NCBI RefSeq assembly: GCF_038246755.1
Contig: NZ_CP134706.1
Span: 1,488,001-1,552,000, forward strand
Length of the DNA stretch: 64,000 bases
Direction of reading: 5' to 3'
From: Micromonospora sp. FIMYZ51
GTDB taxonomy: Bacteria; Actinomycetota; Actinomycetes; Mycobacteriales; Micromonosporaceae
Made by a program: the position numbers and the translations under genes. The notes under the pieces were generated by a model. That model searched no databases. It had not been told where the DNA came from and was given only the letters and a program-made list of their open reading frames with translations. Positions 16,044 to 23,981 of this stretch are shown here, in pieces (within the stretch, counting starts at the first letter, position 1; every line of letters starts with the position of its first letter).

Positions 16044-16976
16044 TCACCCCACCGTCGGCGACGGCTCCGCTGCCGCGAGCAACGCCGCGCAGATCCCGAT
16101 CAACCTGGTGCGTAGCCGGCCGGCCCGGTGCGCGAACTCGCGTTGCCGAGCCACGTACTCGGCCTTGCCCTCCGGCGTCTCGATGGCCACCGCCGGTTGC
16201 CCGTACGCGGACAGGTCGTACGGCGACGCCTGCATGTCGAGCAGCCGGATGTCCCGGGCCAACTCGAAGCAGTCGAGCGCCAGGTCACCCGGGACTGCGG
16301 GGCCGAGCTTGCCGGCCCACTTGTGGCAGTCCATCGCGGCGTGCAGGCAGCCCGGCTGGTCGAGGTCGACCTGGCTGGCCCGGGTCGGTTGCAGGCGGTT
16401 CAGGCCGACCGCCTCGGGGGTGAAGAACCGGAACGCGTCGAAGTGCGTACACCGGATCTGGTGCGCCTCGACCACCGCGTCGGTGCCGGGCTGCCCCAGT
16501 CGCAGCGGGAGCGGATGCCGGTGCTCACGTTGGCGGTACACCATCGCCCACTCGTGCAGGCCGAAACAGCCGGTGAAGGCGGGGCGCGACGCGATCGAGG
16601 ACAGCAGCCGGTGGATGAAGCGCACCGAGTCGGCCCGGTCGGCGAGGAAGGCCGCCGCGTCGAGGCTGACCACGCCGTCGGCGTCCGTGGCGTACCACCG
16701 CCACTGCCGGTGCGGTGCGGGACCGTCCGGGCCCGGGGCCAGGGCGACCCCCACGCCGGGGTGCCAGCGGCGCAGCACGGACGGCCGCGTGCCGTAATAG
16801 TCGTAGAGGAAGTCGTCGATGGCGTGCCGTTCCCGGGTGGCCCTACGGGCACGGTGGGCCGCGGTGAGCGCGTCGGCGCGCTCCTCGTGCGCGGCCAGCA
16901 CGGGAAGCCAGCTCGTCGCCGGGATCACCTTCGGCGCACCCACGCTCGGCGCCGCGCCGCCTGCCTGCCCCCGCAC
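16044..16976 (-). CDS. Conserved actinobacterial protein, function uncertain
   Basis: 310 residues, no signal peptide or membrane span. Recognisable conserved-looking blocks are RRWHPGVGVAL, FGLHEWAMVYR, RCTHFDAFRFFTP, DLDQPGCLHAAMDCHKWA, and LARDIRLLDMQASPYDLS. From memory, proteins with these blocks are often labelled 3-methyladenine DNA glycosylase in actinobacterial genomes, but I see no helix-hairpin-helix or AAG-type active site, so I would not use that name. Rich in His, Cys and Asp that could form a metal or nucleotide site. TACCCT lies 6 nt before GTG 16976; a 27-bp palindromic repeat array lies just beyond. Confidence 0.65.
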   Translation of the reverse strand: MRGQAGGAAPSVGAPKVIPATSWLPVLAAHEERADALTAAHRARRATRERHAIDDFLYDYYGTRPSVLRRWHPGVGVALAPGPDGPAPHRQWRWYATDADGVVSLDAAAFLADRADSVRFIHRLLSSIASRPAFTGCFGLHEWAMVYRQREHRHPLPLRLGQPGTDAVVEAHQIRCTHFDAFRFFTPEAVGLNRLQPTRASQVDLDQPGCLHAAMDCHKWAGKLGPAVPGDLALDCFELARDIRLLDMQASPYDLSAYGQPAVAIETPEGKAEYVARQREFAHRAGRLRTRLIGICAALLAAAEPSPTVG

Positions 16977-16982
16977 GGCCCA

Positions 16983-16988
16983 AGGGTA
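16983..16988 (-). promoter_or_regulatory. -10 box of a leaderless transcript
   Basis: TACCCT, ending 6 nt before GTG 16976. The tandem palindrome array 17001-17100 would cover its -35 region and beyond. Confidence 0.55.
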
Positions 16989-17000
16989 CGACCACCGCCC

Positions 17001-17100
17001 GCCCGCCGGTCACCGGCAGGTCCGCCGGCCCGCCGGTCACCGGCAGGTCCGCCGGCCCGCCGGTCACCGGCAGGTCCGCCCGCCCGCCGGTCACCGGCAG
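17001..17100. repeat. 27-bp tandem repeat, each unit with a hyphenated palindrome
   Basis: Units start at 17001, 17028, 17055 and 17082 (the last is 19 bp). Each contains GCCGGTCACCGGC, a 6+1+6 palindrome, so four identical sites sit 27 bp apart, just upstream of the 16976 gene. Confidence 0.9.
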
Positions 17101-17136
17101 ATGCCTCAGCGGCCCGAGCCGGTCGCGGCGGCTGGC

Positions 17137-18468
17137 TCAGGGCATGTCCACTCGCACACCTGCGGAGAAGACCCCACTGCGCAGTTCCAGCCGCTCGGGG
17201 GCCGCCCGCCCGTCGACCGTGAAGACCAGCGGCAGCACCATCCGGCTGCCCGCCGCCATCGGCTCGGCGAAGACGTCCCGGCCCTGGTTCGCCCGTCGGG
17301 TGGCCGGTTCGTCGGTGGTGACCCAGTTGCCGTTCGGCAGGTACGCCCGTTGCAGCTTGCCGTGCCAACTCTGGTGCTCCGGTGTGACGTTGCGGACGCC
17401 GACGGTGGCCTGGCACTGGCGTAGCTGCTGGCCGGGCTCGCAGATCATCCGGTAGACGGTGAACTCGAACGCGTCCTCGCGCAGCGGGACGCCGAGCCTG
17501 CCGCTGACTCCGGTGCCCTTCCACGCGCCGTTTGTGGGTTGGCTGTCGGTGTCGATCGCGGTGACCCGCCGGGTGGCGGTCCAGGCGGCGATGCCGATCG
17601 TGGCTATCAGCACCGTCGCGGCCACCGGCACGATCAGCCAGATCGGCGGGGTACGCCGGCTAGCCGGCGGGCGGGGCGTGGCCGGACGCGGATAGACCCT
17701 CCCCGGCCCGTCCGAGGCGAGTGCGGCGGCGACCGGCCGCCGATTGCGCCGCCAGGTGACGAACCCCACGATGGCCAGCATCAGCGCCGCCACCGCGCCG
17801 ATCAGCAGCGCGGGCACCTGGCCCCGCCAACCCGACGGCTGCTGCGACTCGTTGGTCGCGGCCTGCGGGCTCGTCCAGGTGGCGCTCGCGCAGTCGTACG
17901 GCTGCCTGCCGTCCCCGGCGAACGCGCAGGCCGGAGCGGTGAGCGGTTGCTGCGCCGCAGCGGTGCGCAGCGTGGTGCCCAGCGTGGTGGTGCTCCGCGG
18001 CGGCAACCTCAACTGCCAGGTCACCGCGGTCGCGGTGGCCCCGCCCGGGCGTACCTCCCGGCCGCCGTCGCTGATCGAGGTGGCCGAGACGCCCCGGGGC
18101 AGTTCCTGGCGCACGGTGGTGCTCACCGGCGCGTTTCCGGCGTTGCGGACCTCGATGCGGTACCCGGGCTCGGTGCTGTTCTTCGGCGCCACCGCCACGC
18201 TGACCTTGGGGGCGGGAGCCGGTGAGGCGAGTCGTGTCGGGGTGGGCACGGCCGGCGGCGCTGCGGGCAGGGCGGGATCCGGCGTCAGCAGGCTGGGATC
18301 GGGCTCCGGCGCGGTGGGATCCGGCTCCGCCGTCGCGGCCACCTGTGGCCGTCCGACCATCGGGGCGTCCGGGGCGGTGGCCGCCGGCAGCACCGGTAGG
18401 GCGGTGAGGAAGCCGACGCAGTGCACGATCGCCGCGAGGGCCCTGTGGTGTCGTGTCGATGCAGGCAT
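17137..18468 (-). CDS. Secreted/membrane protein with a DUF11-like domain and two membrane spans
   Basis: 443 residues. N-terminal signal peptide (about 1-30), a Pro/Asp-rich linker, a beta-sandwich region (about 88-170: VEVRNAGNAPVSTTVRQELP, LPPRSTTTLGTTL) like DUF11/CARDB domains of surface proteins, a membrane span at about 213-233, a Pro/Arg loop, a second span at about 275-297, and an extracellular C-terminal domain (about 310-443) with VRNVTPEHQSWHGKLQ and VFTVDGRAAPERLEL, resembling DUF4352-type immunoglobulin folds. A Cys pair in CEPGQQLRQC could form a disulfide. Function not known. Confidence 0.7.
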   Translation of the reverse strand: MPASTRHHRALAAIVHCVGFLTALPVLPAATAPDAPMVGRPQVAATAEPDPTAPEPDPSLLTPDPALPAAPPAVPTPTRLASPAPAPKVSVAVAPKNSTEPGYRIEVRNAGNAPVSTTVRQELPRGVSATSISDGGREVRPGGATATAVTWQLRLPPRSTTTLGTTLRTAAAQQPLTAPACAFAGDGRQPYDCASATWTSPQAATNESQQPSGWRGQVPALLIGAVAALMLAIVGFVTWRRNRRPVAAALASDGPGRVYPRPATPRPPASRRTPPIWLIVPVAATVLIATIGIAAWTATRRVTAIDTDSQPTNGAWKGTGVSGRLGVPLREDAFEFTVYRMICEPGQQLRQCQATVGVRNVTPEHQSWHGKLQRAYLPNGNWVTTDEPATRRANQGRDVFAEPMAAGSRMVLPLVFTVDGRAAPERLELRSGVFSAGVRVDMP

Positions 18469-18591
18469 ACGAACGAACCTCCGCAGCCGACGCTAGGCGC
18501 GGGGTCACGTCGGGTGGGTACGAAGCGGAGAATCCGGCCCCGGCGGTGGGCGTACCCGGTAAGGTGCCGCACCCGGTCCGCCAGGTCGGAC

Positions 18592-18597
18592 TAGATT
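18592..18597 (+). promoter_or_regulatory. -10 box of a leaderless transcript
   Basis: TAGATT, ending 6 nt before GTG 18604. Confidence 0.65.
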
Positions 18598-18603
18598 GGC
18601 CTC

Positions 18604-19407
18604 GTGCGTATCGCTCGTTTCGCCCATGCCAAGGGAATGTCGTTCGGGGTCGTCGAGGGGGAGCCGGAGGCGGGTCCGCAGGGGCTCACCATCGCGGAGA
18701 TCTCGGGCCACCCGTTCGGTCAGATCACGTTCAGCGGGGTCCGTTGGGCGCTCTCCGACGTCCGGTTGCTCTCGCCGATCCTGCCCAGCAAGGTGGTCTG
18801 CGTCGGCCGCAACTACGCCGAGCACGCCGCCGAGCACGGTGCCGAGGTGCCGACCGAACCGCTGCTCTTCCTCAAGCCCTCCACCTCGGTCATCGGCCCC
18901 CGGGACGCGATCCGGCTGCCCGAGTTCAGCAAGCAGGTCGAGCACGAGGCCGAGTTGGCGGTGGTGATCGGCGCGCCGGGCGCCCGCCGGGCCGACCGGG
19001 CGGCGGCGGAGCGGGCCATCTTCGGCTACACCTGCGCCAACGACGTCACCGCTCGGGACCTCCAGCGCTCCGACAACCAGTGGACCCGGGCCAAGGGATT
19101 CGACTCGTTCTGTCCGATCGGGCCGTGGATCACCACCGGGCTTGACGTCCGCGATCTGGAGATCCGCTGCGAGGTGGGGCGTGACCCGGAGGAGATGGAG
19201 GTGCGCCAGCTCGGCCGGACCCGGGACATGGTCTTCGACGCTCCGGCCCTGGTGTCGTACGTCTCACACGTGATGACGCTGTTGCCCGGCGATGTCGTGC
19301 TGACCGGTACGCCAGCGGGGGTTAGCCCGCTCACCGCGGGGGATACGGTCACCGTCCGGATCGAGGGGATCGGTGACCTGACCAACCCGGTCGTGTCTGC
19401 GACCTGA
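18604..19407 (+). CDS. Fumarylacetoacetate hydrolase family protein
   Basis: 267 residues. The C-terminal FAH fold shows VGRNYAEHAAEHG, the metal-ligand region VEHEAELAVVIG (E-x-E type), YTCANDVTARDLQ, KGFDSFCPIGPW and VLTGTPAGV. These match the actinobacterial FAH-domain proteins that act as acylpyruvase, oxaloacetate decarboxylase or 2-hydroxyhepta-2,4-diene-1,7-dioate isomerase; the exact substrate cannot be told from sequence. The first about 60 residues are the short N-terminal domain. No aromatic-degradation genes are nearby. Immediately upstream of the tRNA cluster, with a leaderless start. Confidence 0.88.
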   Translation: MRIARFAHAKGMSFGVVEGEPEAGPQGLTIAEISGHPFGQITFSGVRWALSDVRLLSPILPSKVVCVGRNYAEHAAEHGAEVPTEPLLFLKPSTSVIGPRDAIRLPEFSKQVEHEAELAVVIGAPGARRADRAAAERAIFGYTCANDVTARDLQRSDNQWTRAKGFDSFCPIGPWITTGLDVRDLEIRCEVGRDPEEMEVRQLGRTRDMVFDAPALVSYVSHVMTLLPGDVVLTGTPAGVSPLTAGDTVTVRIEGIGDLTNPVVSAT

Positions 19408-19448
19408 TCCCTGTTTTCGCAGCTCAAGGGCGGTTTGGGGAAGTCGAT

Positions 19449-19477
19449 TTGGCCTGTCGGTGCCGGGAGGGTAGAGT
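19449..19477 (+). promoter_or_regulatory. Candidate tRNA-Gln promoter
   Basis: TTGGCC, 17-nt spacer, TAGAGT, 26 nt before the tRNA. A second TAGAGT at 19668-19673 precedes the first tRNA-Glu and TAGACT at 19921-19926 precedes the second, so each tRNA probably has its own promoter. Confidence 0.45.
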
Positions 19478-19503
19478 TTGATCCCGGCGCCGCAAGGGGC
19501 CAA

Positions 19504-19575
19504 TGGGGTATGGGGTAATTGGCAGCCCGACTGATTCTGGTTCAGTTAGTCTAGGTTCGAGTCCTGGTACCCCAG
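19504..19575 (+). tRNA. tRNA-Gln (anticodon CTG)
   Basis: 72 nt. Acceptor stem TGGGGTA / TACCCCA, D arm GGG..CCC, anticodon stem ACTGA / TCAGT around TTCTGGT (anticodon CTG, reads CAG), T arm with TTCGAGT. The discriminator is G and CCA is not encoded. Confidence 0.95.
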
Positions 19576-19714
19576 CGCAGCCGAGATTCGCAAGAATCGA
19601 GGTCGCTGGATTCTGGTGGAGTTCAGCGTCGATGTTCCCGCCCGGGGAGATCGACCAGGAGGTCTGGTAGAGTTCGGCGGCACCACCTACCCGGTGGTGT
19701 CGCGTTTGTGTTCT

Positions 19715-19787
19715 GGCCCCGTCGTCTAGCGGCCCAGGACGCCGCCCTCTCAAGGCGGTAGCGCCGGTTCGAATCCGGTCGGGGCTA
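19715..19787 (+). tRNA. tRNA-Glu (anticodon CTC), copy 1
   Basis: 73 nt. Acceptor GGCCCCG / CGGGGCT (first pair G-U), D arm GTCTAGCGGCCCAGGAC typical of tRNA-Glu, anticodon stem CCGCC / GGCGG with loop CTCTCAA, T loop TTCGAAT. CCA is not encoded. Followed by a terminator hairpin. Confidence 0.95.
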
Positions 19788-19794
19788 CAGATTT

Positions 19795-19827
19795 CGGCTC
19801 GTTCTGCTTCGGCGGAACGAGCCGTTT
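19795..19827 (+). terminator. Terminator after tRNA-Glu copy 1
   Basis: CGGCTCGTTC (19795-19804) pairs with GAACGAGCCG (19815-19824), 10 bp, 10-nt loop, followed by TTT. Confidence 0.85.
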
Positions 19828-19969
19828 GTCGTCCAGCCAATCCGCCGAGCCGGAGGCCGATCCTGGTTTCGCGCAACGCCGCCACCGACCCCCTCTGCGG
19901 CACCCCGGCGACTGCGCCGCTAGACTACTGCCGCACCGCCCGCGAGGGCTGGTGAACAGGAAAGTCTCT

Positions 19970-20042
19970 GGCCCCGTCGTCTAGCGGCCCAGGACGCCGC
20001 CCTCTCAAGGCGGTAGCGCCGGTTCGAATCCGGTCGGGGCTA
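19970..20042 (+). tRNA. tRNA-Glu (anticodon CTC), copy 2
   Basis: Identical in sequence to copy 1 over all 73 positions. Unlike copy 1 it is followed directly by CCA (20043-20045). Confidence 0.95.
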
Positions 20043-20049
20043 CCACACC

Positions 20050-20077
20050 GAAGCCCGTCTCCGCCGAGACGGGCTTC
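20050..20077 (+). terminator. Terminator after tRNA-Glu copy 2
   Basis: Perfect 11-bp stem GAAGCCCGTCT / AGACGGGCTTC with a 6-nt loop, beginning 8 nt after the tRNA. Confidence 0.85.
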
Positions 20078-20202
20078 TCCCATCCCACACCCACCCTTGG
20101 CTGGGTTGACCAAGAAGTTTGCGTCCGGATCTGGCCCGCCGGGAGACGGAACTTCTCGATCAACCCGGGACGGCGGCGTGCCGGGGGTGGGGTGGGCGGG
20201 GG

Positions 20203-20901
20203 TCAGAGGCCGGAGAGGCGTTGGCCGGCTCTGACCACGGCCATGGCGTGGCGTTCGCCGGGGCGGCGGCCGAGGCGCTCGATCGGGCCGGAGATGCTGA
20301 TCGCGGCGATCACCCGGCCGGTGCGGTCGCGGATCGGGGCGGAGACACTCGCCACACCGGCCTCGCGTTCGGCGACGCTCTGTGCCCAGCCCCGGCGGCG
20401 TACCTCGGCCAGGGTGCGGCCGGTGAACTTCGACCGGGGGAGCAGCGGCATCACCGCCTCGGGCGGTTCCCAGGCGAGCAGGATCTGGGCCGCCGATCCG
20501 GCGGTCATCGGCAGCACCGAGCCCACCGGAACGGTGTCGCGCAGCCCACTTGCGCGTTCGGCGGCGGCCACGCAGATCCGTTCGTCCGCTCGGCGCAGGT
20601 AGAGCTGGGCGCTTTCGCCGGTAGCGTCCCGTAGCGCGGCCAGCAGCGGCTCAGCCGCCGTCAGCAGCACGTCCGGCGCCGCGTTGGCCAGCTCACCCAG
20701 GCGAGGACCGGGACGCCAACGGCCCTGGGTATCCCGGACCAGCATCCGATGGATCTCCAGCGCCTGCGCCAGCCGGTGCGCCGTGGCCCGGGGCAGCTTG
20801 GTGCGTTCAACGAGTTCGGCCAGGCTGGCGCCGTCGACACAGGCGGCCAGGATGACCACCGCCTTGTCGAGAACGCCGACACCGCTCATACTGTGTCCCA
20901 C
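20203..20901 (-). CDS. ndgR: IclR-family regulator, NdgR type
   Basis: 232 residues. N-terminal winged helix (SLAELVERTKLPRATAHRLAQAL, about 25-47) followed by an IclR effector domain with ESAQLYLRRAD, CVAAAERASGLRDTVPVGS, GSAAQILLAW and the terminal AISISGPIERLGRRPG. These blocks agree with NdgR/LtbR, the IclR protein that lies divergent to leuCD in Streptomyces and Corynebacterium and controls leucine and other amino acid genes. The same divergent position here supports the name. TAAATT sits 7 nt before GTG 20901, favouring that start; ATG 20889 is an alternative, and S. coelicolor NdgR as I recall it has about 4 residues before SGVGVLDK, which fits GTG better. Confidence 0.9.
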   Translation of the reverse strand: MGHSMSGVGVLDKAVVILAACVDGASLAELVERTKLPRATAHRLAQALEIHRMLVRDTQGRWRPGPRLGELANAAPDVLLTAAEPLLAALRDATGESAQLYLRRADERICVAAAERASGLRDTVPVGSVLPMTAGSAAQILLAWEPPEAVMPLLPRSKFTGRTLAEVRRRGWAQSVAEREAGVASVSAPIRDRTGRVIAAISISGPIERLGRRPGERHAMAVVRAGQRLSGL

Positions 20902-20938
20902 AAGCCGAAATTTACCTCCCAGAATTTAGGATGTCCAG
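20902..20938. promoter_or_regulatory. Compact divergent ndgR / leuC promoter
   Basis: Only 37 nt separate the two start codons. Plus strand: TAGGAT (20927-20932) 6 nt before ATG 20939. Minus strand: TAAATT (20914-20909) 7 nt before GTG 20901. The two -10 boxes lie in a near-repeat (GAAATTTACC and GAATTTAGG), so one bound regulator could cover both; binding by NdgR is inferred from family knowledge. Each -35 region would lie inside the other gene's start. Confidence 0.6.
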
Positions 20939-22384
20939 ATGGTGGGAGTCACTCCTGAGAAGAGGACCCTGGCCGAGAAGGTCTGGGACGCACACGTCGT
21001 CCGGTCCGCCGATGGTGAGCCGGATCTGCTCTTCATCGACCTGCACCTGCTGCACGAGGTGACCAGCCCGCAGGCGTTCGACGGGCTGCGACTGGCCGGC
21101 CGCCGGGTGCGCCGCACCGACCTCACGCTCGCGACCGAGGACCACAACACCCCGACCGGGTACGCCGATCCCTCGTTCCAGCAGCGCCGCGGCGACCTGC
21201 TCACCATCGCCGACCCCACCTCGCGTACGCAGATCGAGACGCTGCGCCGCAACTGCGCCGAGTTCGGCGTGAAGCTGCACCCGCTGGGCGACGAGAACCA
21301 GGGGATCGTGCACGTCATCGGCCCGCAGCTCGGGCTCACCCAGCCCGGCATGACGATCGTCTGCGGCGACTCGCACACCGCCACCCACGGCGCGTTCGGG
21401 GCGCTGGCCTTCGGCATCGGCACCAGTGAGGTGGAGCACGTGCTGGCCACCCAGACGCTGCCGCAGGCCCGCCCGAAGACGATGGCGGTCACCGTCAACG
21501 GTCAGCTCGGCCCCGGCGTCACCGCGAAGGACCTGGTGCTCGCGCTGATCGCCAAGGTCGGCACCGGCGGCGGGCGCGGACACATCGTGGAGTACCGCGG
21601 CGAGGCGATCCGGGCGCTGTCCATGGAAGGCCGGATGACCATCGCCAACATGTCCATCGAGTGGGGCGCCAAGGCCGGCATGATCGCACCGGACGAGACC
21701 ACCTTCGCGTACCTGAAGGGGCGGCCGAACGCCCCGACCGGCGCGGACTGGGACGCGGCGGTCGCGTACTGGCGGACTCTGCCCACCGACGAGGGGGCGA
21801 CGTTCGACGCCGAGGTGACCCTCGACGCCGCCGAGATCGCGCCATTCGTCACCTGGGGCACCAACCCCGGTCAGGGCGCGCCGCTCGGCGCGGCGGTGCC
21901 GGACCCGGAGACCTTCGACACCGAGCCGGAACGGGCTGCCGCCCGGCGTGCGCTGGAGTACATGGACCTGCGGCCGGGCACGCCGCTGCGGGACCTCTCG
22001 GTGGACGTGGTCTTCGTCGGCTCCTGCACCAACGGCCGGCTGGAGGACCTGCGTGCCGCCGCCGACGTGCTGCGCGGCCACCAGGTCGCCGACGGCGTAC
22101 GCATGCTTGTGGTGCCCGGTTCCGCCGCGGTCCGCGAGGCCGCCGAGGCCGAGGGGCTGGACAAGGTTTTCACCGACGCCGGTGCCGAGTGGCGGTTCGC
22201 CGGCTGCTCCATGTGTCTGGGCATGAACCCGGACACGCTCTCCCCCGGGCAGCGCTCCGCCTCGACCTCCAACCGCAACTTCGAGGGCCGCCAGGGCCGG
22301 GGTGGGCGGACCCATCTGGTGAGTCCGCCGGTCGCCGCCGCCACCGCTGTGGTCGGCCGGCTGGCCGCCCCCGCCGACCTGTAG
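20939..22384 (+). CDS. leuC: 3-isopropylmalate dehydratase large subunit
   Basis: 481 residues. With LeuD it isomerises 2- to 3-isopropylmalate and also serves the citramalate route. Aconitase-fold features are present: [33 protein letters not shown], the [4Fe-4S] cysteines in [14 protein letters not shown] and in [13 protein letters not shown], and [12 protein letters not shown] near the end. Full length. ATG 20939 has no ribosome site and probably starts the transcript. leuD follows after 16 nt. Confidence 0.96.
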   Translation: MVGVTPEKRTLAEKVWDAHVVRSADGEPDLLFIDLHLLHEVTSPQAFDGLRLAGRRVRRTDLTLATEDHNTPTGYADPSFQQRRGDLLTIADPTSRTQIETLRRNCAEFGVKLHPLGDENQGIVHVIGPQLGLTQPGMTIVCGDSHTATHGAFGALAFGIGTSEVEHVLATQTLPQARPKTMAVTVNGQLGPGVTAKDLVLALIAKVGTGGGRGHIVEYRGEAIRALSMEGRMTIANMSIEWGAKAGMIAPDETTFAYLKGRPNAPTGADWDAAVAYWRTLPTDEGATFDAEVTLDAAEIAPFVTWGTNPGQGAPLGAAVPDPETFDTEPERAAARRALEYMDLRPGTPLRDLSVDVVFVGSCTNGRLEDLRAAADVLRGHQVADGVRMLVVPGSAAVREAAEAEGLDKVFTDAGAEWRFAGCSMCLGMNPDTLSPGQRSASTSNRNFEGRQGRGGRTHLVSPPVAAATAVVGRLAAPADL

Positions 22385-22400
22385 AAGGGCTAGCGAGAAG

Positions 22401-22988
22401 ATGGACAAGTTCACCGTGCACACCGGCACCGCCGTGCCGCTGCGTCGGTCCGACGTGGACACCGACCAGATCATCCCGGCCGTGTACCTCAAGCGGGTGA
22501 CCCGAACCGGCTTCGCCGACGGGCTGTTCAGCGCGTGGCGCGAGGACCCCGGATTCGTGCTCAACGATGAATCGTATTCCGGCGCCTCGATTCTGGTGGC
22601 CGGTCCGGAGTTCGGCACCGGCTCGTCCCGCGAGCACGCCGTCTGGGCGCTGCGCGACTACGGGTTCCGGGTCGTGATCTCACCTCGCTTTGGTGACATC
22701 TTCCGGGGCAACGCCCTCAAGGAAGGTCTCCTGCCGGTCGAGCTGGAATTGAAATCCGTCGAGCAGATCTGGGGTCTGGTCGAGTCCGATCCGACCACCC
22801 CGATCACCGTTGACCTGACCGCCCGGCAGGTGCGTGCCGGCGAATCCGTTTGGTCGTTCCCGCTCGACGACTTCAGCCGTTGGCGGCTGATGGAGGGCTT
22901 GGACGACATTGGACTCACCCTCCGGCACGCCGATCGGATCACCTCCTTCGAGGCCACTCGACCGGCCTTCCTGCCCCGGGTCGCCTAG
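22401..22988 (+). CDS. leuD: 3-isopropylmalate dehydratase small subunit
   Basis: 195 residues, the usual size. Swivel-domain motifs: [37 protein letters not shown] and [23 protein letters not shown]. Forms the active enzyme with LeuC and is cotranscribed with it. Followed by a terminator that separates it from hup. Confidence 0.96.
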   Translation: MDKFTVHTGTAVPLRRSDVDTDQIIPAVYLKRVTRTGFADGLFSAWREDPGFVLNDESYSGASILVAGPEFGTGSSREHAVWALRDYGFRVVISPRFGDIFRGNALKEGLLPVELELKSVEQIWGLVESDPTTPITVDLTARQVRAGESVWSFPLDDFSRWRLMEGLDDIGLTLRHADRITSFEATRPAFLPRVA

Positions 22989-23013
22989 CCGTTCGCCCAA
23001 CCGCACAGCCGAT

Positions 23014-23047
23014 TTCGCCCCCACCGGTGCCACCCGGTGGGGGCGAA
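23014..23047 (+). terminator. Terminator after leuD
   Basis: 14-bp perfect stem TTCGCCCCCACCGG / CCGGTGGGGGCGAA with a 6-nt loop, 25 nt past the leuD stop. Confidence 0.85.
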
Positions 23048-23083
23048 TCCGTTACGACACAAGGGCTTTTTTCCACAGAATGT

Positions 23084-23112
23084 TTGTGTCCTGGCAGCAC
23101 AGGGCATACGGT
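23084..23112 (+). promoter_or_regulatory. Candidate hup promoter
   Basis: TTGTGT, 17-nt spacer, TACGGT, in an AT-richer patch about 50 nt before the hup start. Confidence 0.45.
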
Positions 23113-23161
23113 GCGCGCAGAATGGCTCGCGTCGAGTCAGTTGCACAATCAGGAGGAAGTA

Positions 23162-23839
23162 GTGAACAAGGCCGAGCTCATCGAGGCGCTCGCCGTTCGC
23201 CTGGGGGACCGGAAGACGGCGACGGCAGCGCTCGACGCGGTCCTCGCTGAGGTCCAGGCGGCGGTCACCAAGGGCGAGAAGGTGGCGATCACCGGTTTCG
23301 GAGCGTTCGAGAAGCGCGTACGCGGGGCGCGAACAGCGCGCAACCCGCGCACCGGCGAGGCGGTGAAGGTCAAGAAGACCTCCGTGCCGACCTTCCGTCC
23401 GGGCGCCGGGTTCAAGGAGATGGTGGCCAGCGGCAAGGTGCCGAAGGCCACGGCGGCGGCGAAGAAGGCCGCTGCGGCCACCGCCAAGACCACCGGTGCC
23501 AAGGCGACCGGTGCCAAGGCGACCGGTGCGAAGGCGACCGGTGCGAAGGCGACCGGTGCGAAGGCGACCGGTGCGAAGGCGACCGGCGCCAAGGCGACCG
23601 CCGCGAAGAAGACGACCACGGCGAAGACCGCGGCAGCCAAGAAGACGACCGCGGCCAAGAAGACCACCGCCACCAAGACCACCAAGGCCACCACGGCCAA
23701 GAAGACCGCCACGAAGAAGGCCGCACCGGCGAAGAAGACCGCCGCGGCGACCAAGGCCACCGCGGCCAAGAAGACCGCGACGGCGAAGAAGGCCCCGGCG
23801 AAGAAAGCCCCGGCCAGAAAGGCAGCGACCCGGCGCTGA
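23162..23839 (+). CDS. hup: HU-family nucleoid protein with Lys/Ala-rich tail
   Basis: 225 residues. Residues 1-90 are [30 protein letters not shown], and the DNA-contacting [17 protein letters not shown] with PTFRPG. From about 95 a long basic tail of AK/TGAKA/KKT blocks follows, as in mycobacterial HupB and Streptomyces HupS, where it compacts DNA and is modified. Seven exact TGAKA units sit in the tail (bases 23492-23596). AGGAGGAAG directly before GTG 23162 is the strongest ribosome site in the window, as expected for an abundant protein. Gene order leuCD-hup-mutT1-ppk equals the Mycobacterium order. Confidence 0.95.
   Translation: MNKAELIEALAVRLGDRKTATAALDAVLAEVQAAVTKGEKVAITGFGAFEKRVRGARTARNPRTGEAVKVKKTSVPTFRPGAGFKEMVASGKVPKATAAAKKAAAATAKTTGAKATGAKATGAKATGAKATGAKATGAKATGAKATAAKKTTTAKTAAAKKTTAAKKTTATKTTKATTAKKTATKKAAPAKKTAAATKATAAKKTATAKKAPAKKAPARKAATRR
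23492..23596 (+). repeat. 15-bp repeat inside the hup tail
   Basis: Seven units of ACCGGTGCSAAGGCG (the seventh begins ACCGGCGCC), each coding TGAKA. Slippage could change tail length without a frameshift. Confidence 0.9.
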
Positions 23840-23853
23840 GCCGGCCGTACGAC

Positions 23854-23884
23854 GAGGGCGCCCGCCAGATCGGTGGGCGCCCTC
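23854..23884 (+). terminator. Terminator after hup
   Basis: GAGGGCGCCCGCC / GGTGGGCGCCCTC, 13 pairs with one G-U, 5-nt loop, 14 nt past the hup stop. Confidence 0.85.
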
Positions 23885-23929
23885 AGCATGTTCGCGGTAC
23901 GCGGATCCGGCCTCCGGCGGAGCCGACCG

Positions 23930-23959
23930 TTGACCGGTGCGGGATCGGACGCCCAGAAT
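23930..23959 (+). promoter_or_regulatory. Candidate promoter for the membrane EEP gene
   Basis: TTGACC, 18-nt spacer, CAGAAT. Start point would be about 23966, which supports ATG 23982 over the upstream GTG 23937. Confidence 0.45.
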
Positions 23960-23981
23960 CGCCGCACGATCCCTCGGCGAA

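Noticed and set aside
16843..17094. Minus-strand frame with repeated DLPVTGG units resembling a sortase motif
   Set aside because: It is the 27-bp repeat translated; no signal peptide, no hydrophobic span or basic tail follows.
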